Origin: an uncultured Verrucomicrobiales bacterium
GTDB taxonomy: Bacteria > Verrucomicrobiota > Verrucomicrobiia > Verrucomicrobiales > DEV007
Length of the DNA stretch: 60,741 nt
NCBI GenBank assembly: GCA_937891465.1
Contig: CALAHF010000228.1
Coordinates: 1-60,741 of the forward strand
Reading direction: 5' to 3'
The notes under the pieces were generated by a model. The model made no database searches and had not been told where the DNA came from. It saw only the letters and a list, made by a program, of their open reading frames with translations. Shown here in pieces: positions 36,801 through 44,419 of the stretch; positions within the stretch are counted from its first letter, which is position 1, and each line of letters begins with the position of its first letter. The position numbers and the translations under genes were made by a program.

Positions 36801-37153
36801 AAATCTTCGATTTCGACACGTTCCAACTCTTCCGCAAAAAGCTGCGTTTCTTCCTCGATCTCGGTGTCCGGAACGAGTGACAGTGGAGTTTCAATGATTT
36901 CGTCTTCTGCGGGAAATTCCTCTTCAATCGGAGGCGTTACGGTTTCTTCTTCAACCTCTGCCGCTACTTCCTCCGTTTCATCGTTTGAAATTTCCGGCTC
37001 AGAGGACACGGATTCTCCCTCGCTCTCAAGGTCTTCCAGCGGCGCTGGCTCAAGTTCGTCAGGTAAATCATCAACGGCCTCATCGATGGGACCGGTGTCT
37101 GGAATATCGGTAGACACGTACTTTTGTGCGGAAAGGGTGCGTGAAAAACTCAT
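33887..37153 (-). CDS. Class A penicillin-binding protein with degenerate transpeptidase motifs
   Basis: 1088 residues. Residues 1-180 are a very acidic, probably disordered cytoplasmic region; a membrane helix lies at about 196-226. The glycosyltransferase 51 domain is intact (LAAEDSRFHTHNG with Glu-284; GASTITQQLARN; KIMELYMNRIYFG). The transpeptidase domain keeps KTGT (782-785), but the position of catalytic SxxK reads TAFL (585-588, in RRPSGTAFLPFVY) and the SxN position reads SAI (650-652). DD-transpeptidase activity is therefore doubtful, while glycan polymerisation should work. The last 200 residues are Pro/acid-rich. First gene of the minus-strand cluster ending in exbD; its start is only 21 nt from the divergent midA start. 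Confidence 0.88.
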   Translation of the reverse strand: MSFSRTLSAQKYVSTDIPDTGPIDEAVDDLPDELEPAPLEDLESEGESVSSEPEISNDETEEVAAEVEEETVTPPIEEEFPAEDEIIETPLSLVPDTEIEEETQLFAEELERVEIEDFSEPPLEVDQDEEEEEEFNEDDVVGIGNVAFDDELSPILDEQDADDDLELSAIDAIPLPPPPNTLKPAASRKKKLLRLWAFVKFCLFMLALFLIVGVIGGVGVYFYCLPRYELAQSLDMSKIDDLEVASKIFDRNGKELGRIYVQNRHPVPYESVSENFTNALLAAEDSRFHTHNGVDPKGLLRVLFQAIKTGEVNQGASTITQQLARNAFDMRERSISRKVTEAFLAWRIEKEIADKNKIMELYMNRIYFGDGYYGIASAAEGFFGKKASDLTIAEAATLAGVIRNPYYRGPRKFPAESKNTRDSVIRRMLKLDFIEENQSEAAINQPITTIPKKNQTGRSKYVYDRVRQQVIEQLGYETVSQGGYTIRTTIDIDVQQKAEEKLRSQLDEVEKHPDFKHQTLAQYKELKKEFSDAENGSQPPNPTYLQGSLLMIENKTGAIVALVGGRDFSDSMFDRTSMGRRPSGTAFLPFVYASAFESGKFPGSLVADTPMDQSNLQIGGLTGIVAEWGPEDLDNTYENSITYRRALSKSAIGATVKVGTTAKLDNIVDLAKSVGMSFDGDLQNFNATMVGRNVVSMSELCEAYTIFPNNGDRPEATYLIESITDANGIEIFKPEKRMTNRPAIDKYSAFQVTSCLQDSLKTGSAKKATEEYGLGDYPAAGKTGTEYGFTDNWFVGYTSEVTCAVWAGFDKTEQIYPLAFSADTVLPVWTDVMNAAKASYPPQEFTPPSDAAEVEVCTHSGELATNDCFEIVQNGTAATQVRTTFIEYLRPGTEVKSICSIHARPGSQVLTGAGRLTLTGNNKRPQPIRVSLVGADLGEPIIPMAMTVVGEDPYASVVPVVRAKVALPHPDEETDDPEAIPGEENPDDPEAINRKPLRAVPVQVNSSGLPVVRPILEDDPIEPVANRVRLAPPPPIMLDGIAGEEPVPVEAGPAISRPISEDPSPEEEPEPAIERRAVPRTGSIFKNQ

Positions 37154-37174
37154 ATTATACCGTTAAATCGGCTT

Positions 37175-38317
37175 GTGGGCTATCTTGACGACAAAAAAAA
37201 TTCAAAACCTGATACGCCGCTTGCAGAAGTGATCTTTCAACAGATCGAACAAGCGGAATCCAAGTCGATTTCCTTCGCGGATTTTATGAGTTTGGCGTTG
37301 TATCATCCTGATCAGGGCTACTACGCAGCTCCGGCAGAACGAGTGATTGGGAGGTCTGGCGACTTTTTCACCAGTGTCAGTGTGGGAGACACCTTTGGAT
37401 TTGTTTTAAGTCACGAAATCGAGCGGAATTGGGTAGAAAATTTCGAATCTGCCGAAAATTTTACAATCATCGAGCAAGGCGGGCATGATGGGCAGCTCGC
37501 CATCGATGTGGTAACGGCTTTGGAAGCTCGTCGGCCGGATTTTTTTGAAAACGGAGGCCGCTACGTGATTGTCGAGCCGCGAGAATCGGTTCGAGAGCAG
37601 CTGCAGCTTCGTTTCGAATCAATAGGGTTGGTTCAGCGAATCAACCCTGTCGGATCGTTTTCCGAGGCGCGGGGCGAACAGGGGATATTTCTCGCGAACG
37701 AGCTGCTTGATGCTTTTCCGGTGCATCGCATTCAGTTCGAAAACGGAGTGTGGCGCGAATTGCATGTTACGCGGTGGAATGATGGATTTGCGTGGCAGCC
37801 GGTCGAAATTCTCGCCGATTCTGCGCTTGAGGATGAAGTTTCGCGGTTGGGTGAAGATTTTCCGGAAGGCTACATCACCGAAATTTGTCTCGCGGTTACC
37901 CAATGGCTTTCCGAAGCGGCCTCGGCTTTTTCGAAACGAGGCCTGTTCTGGATTTTTGATTACGGATTTGAAGATGACGACTTTTTTGCGTCGCACCGCA
38001 CCACCGGCACGCTGCAATGTTATCGGAATCACGAAAAATCAGAGAATCCCTTCGAAAGGGTGGGCGAAACCGATCTGACAACGCATGTGAATTTCAGCCA
38101 TCTCGCTCGCGAAGCCGCCAATGTGGGGCTCGGGAATTATTTGCTCACAGATCAGCATCATTTTCTGATTCGGGCCTCCGAAAAGTGGCTTCGGTCGATC
38201 GATGGGGTCGTCCCCGATGCTGAAACTGCGAAACGCATCCGGCAGTTTCAGACGCTGACTCACCCTGGGATGATGGGGCAGAGTTTTAAGATCGCGACGT
38301 TTGCGAAAGGGCATTGA
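37175..38317 (+). CDS. MidA/DUF185 family SAM-dependent methyltransferase
   Basis: 380 residues, GTG start. The family features are ISFADFMSLALYHPDQGYY, GRSGDFFTSVSVGDTFG, EQGGHDGQLAIDV (SAM-binding) and LANELLDAFPVHR. Relatives include the mitochondrial arginine methyltransferase NDUFAF7; bacterial targets are unknown. Residues about 147-161 (ESIGLVQRINPVGS) are encoded by a 43-nt dispersed palindrome lying in frame in a variable surface region. Divergent from the PBP gene with only 21 nt between starts, so promoters must lie inside coding sequence. Confidence 0.85.
   Translation: MGYLDDKKNSKPDTPLAEVIFQQIEQAESKSISFADFMSLALYHPDQGYYAAPAERVIGRSGDFFTSVSVGDTFGFVLSHEIERNWVENFESAENFTIIEQGGHDGQLAIDVVTALEARRPDFFENGGRYVIVEPRESVREQLQLRFESIGLVQRINPVGSFSEARGEQGIFLANELLDAFPVHRIQFENGVWRELHVTRWNDGFAWQPVEILADSALEDEVSRLGEDFPEGYITEICLAVTQWLSEAASAFSKRGLFWIFDYGFEDDDFFASHRTTGTLQCYRNHEKSENPFERVGETDLTTHVNFSHLAREAANVGLGNYLLTDQHHFLIRASEKWLRSIDGVVPDAETAKRIRQFQTLTHPGMMGQSFKIATFAKGH
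37615..37657. repeat. 43-nt palindrome copy inside the midA-like coding sequence
   Basis: Left arm CGAATCAATAGGGT, inner TTGGTTC/GAATCAA pairing and right part ACCCTGTCGGATCG, exactly 43 nt like the intergenic copies. It is read through in frame as part of the methyltransferase, with no stop. Confidence 0.9.
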
Positions 38318-38701
38318 TCACTGCTCTTCCGAAACGCTGGATTTCTGAATGATGAGCCACCGCTTTTTCATTTCGCGAGTTTCGATACGTCGAGCGATGA
38401 CATACCAGATCATCGAGGCGAGACCGCTAAGTGCAAAGAGTACAAAAAGAAGGCCCGGATATTTCAGAATAAGTCCGATCAATTCGTCTCCGACGATCCG
38501 AATCGATTTAGCGACGAATTCTATGGAAGGAAGGGATTTTTCCGAGGTGATATAGAAAGAGATTCTCCGGAGAACAAATGCAGTCACTCCAAGGAGATAA
38601 ATCCCGCCTGTGGTCATCAAATTTCCCAAGACAATCATCCGCAGCATCCGTTTTACGGGAAAATCTACGCGAGCAGTGAAGGGAGTGTCCTCAGAATTCA
38701 C
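38318..38701 (-). CDS. Small membrane protein of unknown function
   Basis: 127 residues with two clear membrane helices (LRMIVLGNLMTTGGIYLLGVTAF at about 20-43 split by a basic start; LLFVLFALSGLASMIWYVI at about 85-103) and a charged C-terminus. It meets the midA-like gene tail to tail (stops adjacent). No family recognised. Confidence 0.6.
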   Translation of the reverse strand: MNSEDTPFTARVDFPVKRMLRMIVLGNLMTTGGIYLLGVTAFVLRRISFYITSEKSLPSIEFVAKSIRIVGDELIGLILKYPGLLFVLFALSGLASMIWYVIARRIETREMKKRWLIIQKSSVSEEQ

Positions 38702-38704
38702 CCT

Positions 38705-38745
38705 AAAAAAATAGCGAGATTACCGTGACTTGGCAACCTCGCTAT
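38705..38745 (-). terminator. Terminator of the rpiB-glyA transcript
   Basis: ATAGCGAG (38711-38718) pairs with CTCGCTAT (38738-38745). On the minus strand the stem is followed by seven Ts (38705-38711 complement). It is 38 nt past the glyA stop and correctly oriented. Confidence 0.85.
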
Positions 38746-38783
38746 CAAAAATGCAGAGTTAAGATTCCTTCTGCTCCTTTCAA

Positions 38784-40478
38784 CTACGGGAGCGGGAATC
38801 GCTCATTGATTACGGCCACCTGCTCGCGAATCGAATCCAGTTTGGCATCGTCTTCGCGGTTGGTGATCGCTTCGTGAATCAGATCAGCAATCTGTTCCAT
38901 GTCGGCTTCTTTCATGCCGCGAGTCGTCACTGCAGGAGATCCGATTCGGATTCCGCCGCCTTTGAATGGGCTTTCGGTATCGAATGGAATCGAGTTCTTA
39001 TTCACCGTGATTCCAGCTTCATCGAGCGTTTCCTGAACAATTTTTCCATTCAAGCCAGCCGGGCGAAGATCAACGAGGAAGCAGTGATTGTCTGTTCCGC
39101 CTGAAATAATCGTGTAACCGTTGTCAGCGAGTTTTGCCGCGAGCGCTTTTGCGTTTTTCACGATTTGCTCCTGATACGCTTTGAAGTCGTCCTGCAGCGC
39201 TTCGTGAAAACAAACCGCTTTTGCAGCGATCACGTGCATGAGCGGTCCACCCTGAACACCTGGGAAAACCTGGGAGTCGATCTTCTTGGCCAAAGCCGCG
39301 TCATTCGTCAAAATCAGGCCGCCACGAGGACCGCGAAGACTCTTGTGAGTCGTCGTCGTGATGAAGTGCGCGTGTGGGAGCGGTGTCGGGTGAACGCCTG
39401 CCGCAACAAGTCCGGCGATGTGAGCCATGTCGACGAAAAGGTAAGCATCAACCGAATCGGCAATCTCACGCATGCGCTTGAAATCGATGATTCGCGAGTG
39501 AGCCGAAGCTCCTGCTGTGATCATCTTCGGCTTATATCGCTTCGCGGCTTCAGCCAGCTTATCGTAATCAATCCGGCCGGTTTCCTCGGAAACGCCGTAG
39601 TGCTCAACTTCGTACAATTTACCGGAGAAATTCGCGAAGTGACCGTGGGTCAGGTGACCACCGTGACTCAAGTCCATCGTCAAAATCTTATCTCCCGGCG
39701 TCAATACGCTGAAGTAAACCGCCGCGTTCGCTTGTGAACCGGAATGCGGCTGAACATTTGCGAATTCGCAATCGAAGAGCTTTTTCGCCCGCTCGATTGC
39801 GAGTGTTTCAACCACATCGACGTTTTCACACCCGCCATACCAACGCTTACCGGGGTAACCCTCAGCATATTTATTCGTCAGGCAGCTGCCTTGCGCTTGT
39901 TGAATCGCTTTCGAAGCAAAGTTCTCCGATGCAATCAGCTCGATGTTATTCTGCTGGCGCTTGGCTTCGTCCGCAATGCACTTGGCAATCTCAGGATCCA
40001 CCGCAGCGAGTTCCGCAGGAACCACATCGAGATCGCCGCCGCAGGCATTGATTTTTCCAACGCGTCGCTCGTGGCGACCACCGGCATCAAATTCAGCACC
40101 CAGCCACGCGTCGAGAAGCGCAGGGACTCCTTCAGGGCCGGTCTTATTTCCGGCGAGACAGAGCACGTTGGTATTGTTGTGAACTCGCGTTGTCGCGGCT
40201 GTTTCGACATCCGTTACCAGAGCCGCTTGAATTCCGGGGTGACGGTTGGCAGCGATGCTCATGCCGATGCCCGTCGTGCAGCAAAGCACGCCGAGATCAG
40301 CGCTTCCGCCGACAACAGCACCCGCAACGCGGTGCGCATAGTCCGGATAATCAACGGATTCTGCAGAATACGCGCCGATGTCATTCACCTCGTGGCCGAG
40401 GCTTTTCAGGTGAGCAACAACAGCTTCTTTCAGTTCAAAGCCACCGTGATCGGCGCCGACGATAATAGTCTTACTCAT
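38784..40478 (-). CDS. rpiB-glyA: Fusion of ribose-5-phosphate isomerase B and serine hydroxymethyltransferase
   Basis: 564 residues, two complete enzymes in one frame. Residues 1-145 are RpiB ([10 protein letters not shown] at 8-17; active-site Cys in [14 protein letters not shown], 66-79; basic end [10 protein letters not shown]). Residues about 150-564 are SHMT (LIASENFAS 181-189; SHGGHLTHG 271-279; PLP Lys-379 in [14 protein letters not shown]). RpiB interconverts ribose-5-P and ribulose-5-P; SHMT makes glycine and methylene-THF from serine. The linker is only a few residues. Upstream is a LMW phosphatase gene (33-nt gap), matching the ywlE-rpiB-(ywlG)-glyA order known in Bacillus, so the fusion likely arose by loss of the stop between neighbours. 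Confidence 0.96.
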   Translation of the reverse strand: MSKTIIVGADHGGFELKEAVVAHLKSLGHEVNDIGAYSAESVDYPDYAHRVAGAVVGGSADLGVLCCTTGIGMSIAANRHPGIQAALVTDVETAATTRVHNNTNVLCLAGNKTGPEGVPALLDAWLGAEFDAGGRHERRVGKINACGGDLDVVPAELAAVDPEIAKCIADEAKRQQNNIELIASENFASKAIQQAQGSCLTNKYAEGYPGKRWYGGCENVDVVETLAIERAKKLFDCEFANVQPHSGSQANAAVYFSVLTPGDKILTMDLSHGGHLTHGHFANFSGKLYEVEHYGVSEETGRIDYDKLAEAAKRYKPKMITAGASAHSRIIDFKRMREIADSVDAYLFVDMAHIAGLVAAGVHPTPLPHAHFITTTTHKSLRGPRGGLILTNDAALAKKIDSQVFPGVQGGPLMHVIAAKAVCFHEALQDDFKAYQEQIVKNAKALAAKLADNGYTIISGGTDNHCFLVDLRPAGLNGKIVQETLDEAGITVNKNSIPFDTESPFKGGGIRIGSPAVTTRGMKEADMEQIADLIHEAITNREDDAKLDSIREQVAVINERFPLP

Positions 40479-40511
40479 TCTTCGTGTGTGGATAAAAATT
40501 TTTGCCGTCCG

Positions 40512-41006
40512 TTACGCTTCCTCATCGGGTTTGTCAAAGCGTGTGGGATCTCCGGAACTGACAAAATTAATTACGCTTTGCATGGCTTCGGTGATCAGAT
40601 TTCTCGTTCTTTCGTATTCATCGCGCTGCATCCCAATCGGGTCCGACACATCGCTCTCGAAACCGTCTTTCGTAATGAACTCACGCAGGACAAAAGTTTT
40701 CTCCAGCGCCTCGGGAAAATAAATCCGAACCAGCTCCGCGTGGCCCTCCGTCATTCCGAAAATATGAGTGGCCTGGTTCACCTGCTCAGTCGTCAGGGCA
40801 ATACTGCGTTGCCTGGAAATATCGATGCCCATATCCGCCATCACCTCAACCGAATAATCGCTCGGTTCCATGCCGTCTCCGGTGCTAAGTCCAGCGGATG
40901 ATACGGTTGCATCGAGCCCTGCCTTTTTCGCCATCTCGCGAAAAAGACCTTCTGCCATCGGGCTGCGGCAGACATTTCCAGTGCAAAGGAACAGAACGTG
41001 TTTCAT
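40512..41006 (-). CDS. Low-molecular-weight protein-tyrosine/arginine phosphatase family protein
   Basis: 164 residues from ATG 41006, where the family N-terminus MKHVLFLCTGNVCRSPMAEG begins (the longer frame to 41186 is not supported). CTGNVCRS is the CX5R(S) phosphate-binding loop; the general-acid Asp is in DPIGMQ near residue 125. By synteny with rpiB-glyA it corresponds to YwlE-type phosphatases, which act on phospho-arginine, but Tyr specificity cannot be excluded. Cytoplasmic. Confidence 0.9.
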   Translation of the reverse strand: MKHVLFLCTGNVCRSPMAEGLFREMAKKAGLDATVSSAGLSTGDGMEPSDYSVEVMADMGIDISRQRSIALTTEQVNQATHIFGMTEGHAELVRIYFPEALEKTFVLREFITKDGFESDVSDPIGMQRDEYERTRNLITEAMQSVINFVSSGDPTRFDKPDEEA

Positions 41007-41112
41007 TTCGGGTAACCAATGGAGCGCCTTCGCGCGAAAAGTCAAAAATCCCCTGAAAAATCGTTCCTTGAACGGTTCCGGCACCGGCTTATCATCGGCC
41101 CCTTCCCATTTT

Positions 41113-41580
41113 ATGACTTTGGCCCAATTACTATCACCCGACCGGGTGATTGCCGACCTACAGGCGACCGAACACTGGCCAGCCATTGTTGAGTTGGTCG
41201 ACCACCTGATCTCGATCGATTCCTATCCGATCGAAGATCGTGACGTCGTTTTGGAGGCGTTTCGCCAACGGGAAGAAGAGCGCAGCACCGGAATTGGCGG
41301 CGGCGTTGCCATTCCCCACTGCTTTTCAGATACGATTGAAGAAGTCACCACCGTTTTTGGGCGCTCGACCGCCGGAGTCGATTTCTGTTCGATTGATCGC
41401 TCACCCGTTCATTTCATTGTGTTGTTTGTAGTTCCACGTTCGGAATACAGCGCCCATTTGAAGACGCTCGCGGCGATTGCCAAGCAGCTTAATTCCGCTG
41501 ACACGCGCACCCAACTTGGCGAAGCGGATAATGCTTCCGAGCTCTACGAGATTCTGACCGGCCAGAAAGCAGGCGTGTAA
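41113..41580 (+). CDS. PTS EIIA type-2 (PtsN-like) domain protein
   Basis: 155 residues from ATG 41113 (the frame is open further upstream, but this ATG gives the family N-terminus LAQLLSPDRVIADL). The phosphorylatable His lies in GGGVAIPHCFSD, followed by FGRSTAGVDFCSIDRSPVHFIVLFVVPRSEYSAHLKTLA, as in EIIA-Fru/Ntr domains. Alone it suggests a regulatory (PtsN-type) rather than a sugar-transport role. Divergent from the phosphatase gene with about 106 nt between. Confidence 0.88.
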   Translation: MTLAQLLSPDRVIADLQATEHWPAIVELVDHLISIDSYPIEDRDVVLEAFRQREEERSTGIGGGVAIPHCFSDTIEEVTTVFGRSTAGVDFCSIDRSPVHFIVLFVVPRSEYSAHLKTLAAIAKQLNSADTRTQLGEADNASELYEILTGQKAGV

Positions 41581-41678
41581 CGTTCGAAAAGTTTCGAATG
41601 AATCGGGCCTTTTTTGAAAAGGGGAACCGATCTGCGTCGACCGGAAGTTGAATGGGCAAGGTAAGCCGAGTCGTCACA

Positions 41679-42119
41679 TCGTCTGACGGCATCTAAGGGT
41701 CATTCGAACATGTCTTCTGTTTGCGGGATTAAATCTCAAAGTAATATGTCGGAATTTTTTGGTCGTCTGAAGAAATGTTTGAGCCGTCAACTTAACTCTA
41801 AGAGTTGTCCGATTTAATCTAGTGAACGTCTGATAGCATAGTAAGATCGTCTGACCAAACCTAAGGATGATTTGTTGAAATCTTCGAGTCATCTGATTAA
41901 ATCATACGATTGTCTGATTGCACCTCTGGCTGGTTCGAATGTATTTAAGAATCGTGCGATTCAATTTCGTGAACATGTGACTGCGCCTTTGGATGATCTG
42001 ATTAAAATCTGAAGTCGTCAGACGGCAACTCAGGGTCGTTAAAATGCATCGTTTGGTCTTCTGATGACAACCTCTGGTCATCTGATTCAATCTAGGGACA
42101 GTCCGATTGGAATTGCAGA
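41679..42119. repeat. Indel-free 21-nt-period degenerate array (21 units)
   Basis: Twenty-one consecutive units of exactly 21 nt can be laid out from 41679 to 42119, each a variant of TCGTCTGA-(T/C)(T/A)..A(T)CTAAGG. Units differ strongly, yet I find no insertion or deletion. On the minus strand one frame is open over 151 codons (42126 to 41674) except for one TGA at 41902-41904, and reads as a heptapeptide repeat with consensus Leu-Arg-Phe-Asn-Gln-Thr-Ile/Thr. No start signal or known family supports a gene. Twenty-one bp also equals two DNA helical turns. Confidence 0.9.
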
Positions 42120-42130
42120 TCATCAAGGAA

Positions 42131-42500
42131 CGTCCCGGCAGGACCGACAGATGTTAGCCTGGTGCAAGCGAGGCACGAGCGCAGCTCCGAGACCGCCCGC
42201 GATACCCGTGGGATCACCCCGGCAAGGGTGATAGCAGCCCCCATTTCGCCAACAATCCCATCCGCCAGGTCAGATCCGATCCGATTCGCCAGCACCCCAA
42301 ATCCACCCCATGAATGTTCACATCGCATTGATGCCGGTGACATCGAATCGGGCCGATGGCTGCTGTGTGCAACGAAGGTGGATGCGGCGGAAACTTCTAT
42401 CACCCCTGCCGGAGTGACTTGGGTGGCACGGATCTGATCCCGCCGCTGTGTTCGTGTCTCACTTGCACCGGGCTACCGTCGAGCTGTCCCTGCCGGGACG
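42131..42500. repeat. 370-nt inverted-repeat element
   Basis: Left arm 42131-42237 and right arm 42394-42500 are imperfect reverse complements of each other over about 107 nt; both outer ends begin CGTCCCGGCAGG, both contain GGTGCAAG.GAG.CACGA and both inner ends contain GGTGATAG. The 156-nt centre has no convincing gene. Non-autonomous (MITE-like) element or structured RNA are both possible. Confidence 0.8.
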
Positions 42501-42540
42501 CCAGAATTTCCTTCTTCACCGACTGGGCCCAGCGATTGTT

Positions 42541-42621
42541 GAATATCGAACAAGGAATCTCGAAATCAGAAGTTTCGGAGGCTGCGGGACTTCGAATTTG
42601 GAAATTCCTTGTGCGATATTC
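42541..42621. repeat. 81-nt palindromic repeat with 33-nt arms
   Basis: Arms 42541-42573 and 42589-42621 match as inverted repeats at about 27 of 33 positions, sharing GAATATCG, ACAAGGAAT and GAAGT blocks, with a 15-nt loop. The shadow translation (NIEQGISKSEV) resembles a dispersed palindrome I associate with PVC genomes; that link is from memory. Confidence 0.85.
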
Positions 42622-42652
42622 CTGAGATGCAAGGCATGGGACTTCATCCCCA

Positions 42653-42695
42653 CGAACCAATAAGGTACGTTCGATGAATCAATAGGGTTGGTTCG
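42653..42695. repeat. 43-nt palindrome copy 6
   Basis: Starts CGAACCAATAAGGT and ends AGGGTTGGTTCG, again 43 nt, though its right half is closer to a left arm. It lies just past the end of the unknown basic protein gene. Confidence 0.75.
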
Positions 42696-42720
42696 TGAAA
42701 GTGCTCGCTGCCCGCGTTGA

Positions 42721-43086
42721 TTACGCTTTTCGGCTCGCCACCACTTCCGCCCGCGCCCCGAATAGCGCCGCACCAAGCCCGCGCAAAAAACGCGCCAAAC
42801 CCATCGCCATCTTCCATTCCTGTCCGTTTTGGGGAATCCGGTATTGATCGATCCGTCCCGTTTTTGATCGAAACAGCTCAAACTGGTGAGTCGTTCCCGT
42901 ACGATTGAGCTTCACCGTGATCTCAAAAAGCGACTTATCCAGCGGCCAAGGAGGAGGATCAGCTGGTAATTCACCATTCCTGATTTTCTCATCCACCGAA
43001 GCACGATGTTTCGCCCATCGTTTTTTCGCCAACTTCCGTCCCCACTCGGATCGGGCCCGATTTTTCTTGATCCAACGTCCACTCAT
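42721..43086 (-). CDS. Basic hypothetical protein
   Basis: 121 residues, very basic N-terminus (IKKNRARSEWGRKLAKKRWAKHRASVDEKI), then a beta-rich middle (LFEITVKLNRTGTTHQFELFRS) and a helical end (MAMGLARFLRGLGAALFGA). It could bind nucleic acid. No family recognised. Sits inside the repeat-rich island upstream of the divergent NO synthase gene. Confidence 0.5.
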   Translation of the reverse strand: MSGRWIKKNRARSEWGRKLAKKRWAKHRASVDEKIRNGELPADPPPWPLDKSLFEITVKLNRTGTTHQFELFRSKTGRIDQYRIPQNGQEWKMAMGLARFLRGLGAALFGARAEVVASRKA

Positions 43087-43281
43087 GCCATGATTCTATG
43101 CAATCGACGAAATTTGTAAACGTCGTATAACTACCCGTTCTGCTAAGAAACAGCCCGATGGAAACGAATTCTGAACCCCCTTCATCCCCGGGCCGCCGGT
43201 GAAGCGATGGCCGCAGAATTCAAAAATCAATCTCCTACCAGTACATTCTTTCGCTTCGCGCCGGCCAATCCCTGAAGATCC

Positions 43282-44415
43282 ATGTGTCCGCTCTCCCCTA
43301 AAGACCCGGCCGGCGTAGCGACGTCTGGCGGTGCCTGCCCTTATGCCGCGGGTGTTTTCGACCATGCGCGTCGCTGGCGGGCTGACGAGGCTTGGGACCT
43401 AGTCCAAGCCGTGTCGGACGGCTCCGGCGGGATGCCGCTGGGCGATGCCGCACGCCTGGCTTGGCGCGAATCAGTGCGTTGCATCGGACGTCTTCACTGG
43501 CGCTCTCTGCAGGTCATCGACGCCCGCTCGCTGAATGATGCAGACGAGGTATTCGAGGCCTGTGTCGAGCATCTGCGCGTAGCCACCAGCGGCGGTCGCA
43601 TCATTCCAACGCAGACGGTTTTCGCCCAGTGGCGGGAGGGGCACCCGAGCGTTCGGATTTGGAACCACCAGCTGATCCGCTACGCCGGATACCGCCACCC
43701 AGACGGCTCGGTGTTGGGCGATCCGATGAACGTGGCCTTCACCGAGCGGGTCCGCTCGCTCGGCTGGTCGCCATCGGCCGACCCCGGACGCTTCGATTTG
43801 CTGCCTTTGGTCATTGAGGTAGACGGACGGGTTATCGTCCGCGAATTGCCGCGCGAGGTCGTGCTGGAGGTCGAACTCGAGCACCCTGAATATCCTTGGT
43901 TCGCGAAACTCGGGCTGCGGTGGCACGCCGTGCCGGCGATCTCCGACATGATGCTGGTCACCCTGGACGATGTCTTTCCCTGCGCCCCCTTCAACGGTTG
44001 GTACATGGGAACCGAGATCGGTGCCCGCAACCTCGGCGACGCCCACCGCTACAACCTCCTGCCAGAAGTGGCAGAGCGGCTCGGATTGCAGCGTGACAGC
44101 GGCCTGTGGAAGGACCGCGCCCTGCTCGTGCTCAACGAAGCCGTACTGCATTCCTTTGCCCGTGAAGGTGTGCGCATGGTGGACCACCACCAAGCTTCGC
44201 AGGAATTCCTCGCCCACTGTGAGCGCGAGCAATCTCAGGGCCACGAGGTACAGGCCGAGTGGTCATGGATCGTGCCGCCCATCTCCGGTTCGTCCGTGGG
44301 TGTTTTCCATCGCCTTTATCCGTTGCAACCGCGATTGCCAAACCTGCTGCCACAAGTGGAGGCATGGAAAGATCACGAAGGGGTAGCTCAAACTCCACCC
44401 TTGAACACCCCATGA
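43282..44415 (+). CDS. nos: Bacterial nitric oxide synthase oxygenase
   Basis: 377 residues, close to the bacterial NOS oxygenase length. Haem-ligand Cys-67 is in WRESVRCIGRLHW; RIWNHQLIRYAGY (125-137), PFNGWYMGTEIGARN with the arginine-binding Glu-245, RYNLLPEVAERLG, MVDHHQAS and the pterin-site stretch WSWIVPPISGS are all conserved. It should convert L-arginine to citrulline and nitric oxide using tetrahydrobiopterin or tetrahydrofolate. No reductase domain is fused or adjacent, so housekeeping flavodoxins must supply electrons, as in Bacillus. The gene is clearly more GC-rich than its neighbours and is flanked by repeats and a decayed gene, which suggests horizontal transfer. Confidence 0.95.
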   Translation: MCPLSPKDPAGVATSGGACPYAAGVFDHARRWRADEAWDLVQAVSDGSGGMPLGDAARLAWRESVRCIGRLHWRSLQVIDARSLNDADEVFEACVEHLRVATSGGRIIPTQTVFAQWREGHPSVRIWNHQLIRYAGYRHPDGSVLGDPMNVAFTERVRSLGWSPSADPGRFDLLPLVIEVDGRVIVRELPREVVLEVELEHPEYPWFAKLGLRWHAVPAISDMMLVTLDDVFPCAPFNGWYMGTEIGARNLGDAHRYNLLPEVAERLGLQRDSGLWKDRALLVLNEAVLHSFAREGVRMVDHHQASQEFLAHCEREQSQGHEVQAEWSWIVPPISGSSVGVFHRLYPLQPRLPNLLPQVEAWKDHEGVAQTPPLNTP

Positions 44416-44419
44416 TAAA

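Noticed and set aside
41674-42126. Two minus-strand frames as protein-coding genes
   Set aside because: They are the translation of the 21-nt array; no Shine-Dalgarno, no family, and one stop between them. Kept only as part of the array finding.
42131-42500. CRISPR array or toxin-antitoxin locus in the repeat-rich island
   Set aside because: The repeats are inverted or contiguous, with no spacers of regular size between identical direct repeats and no cas or toxin genes nearby.
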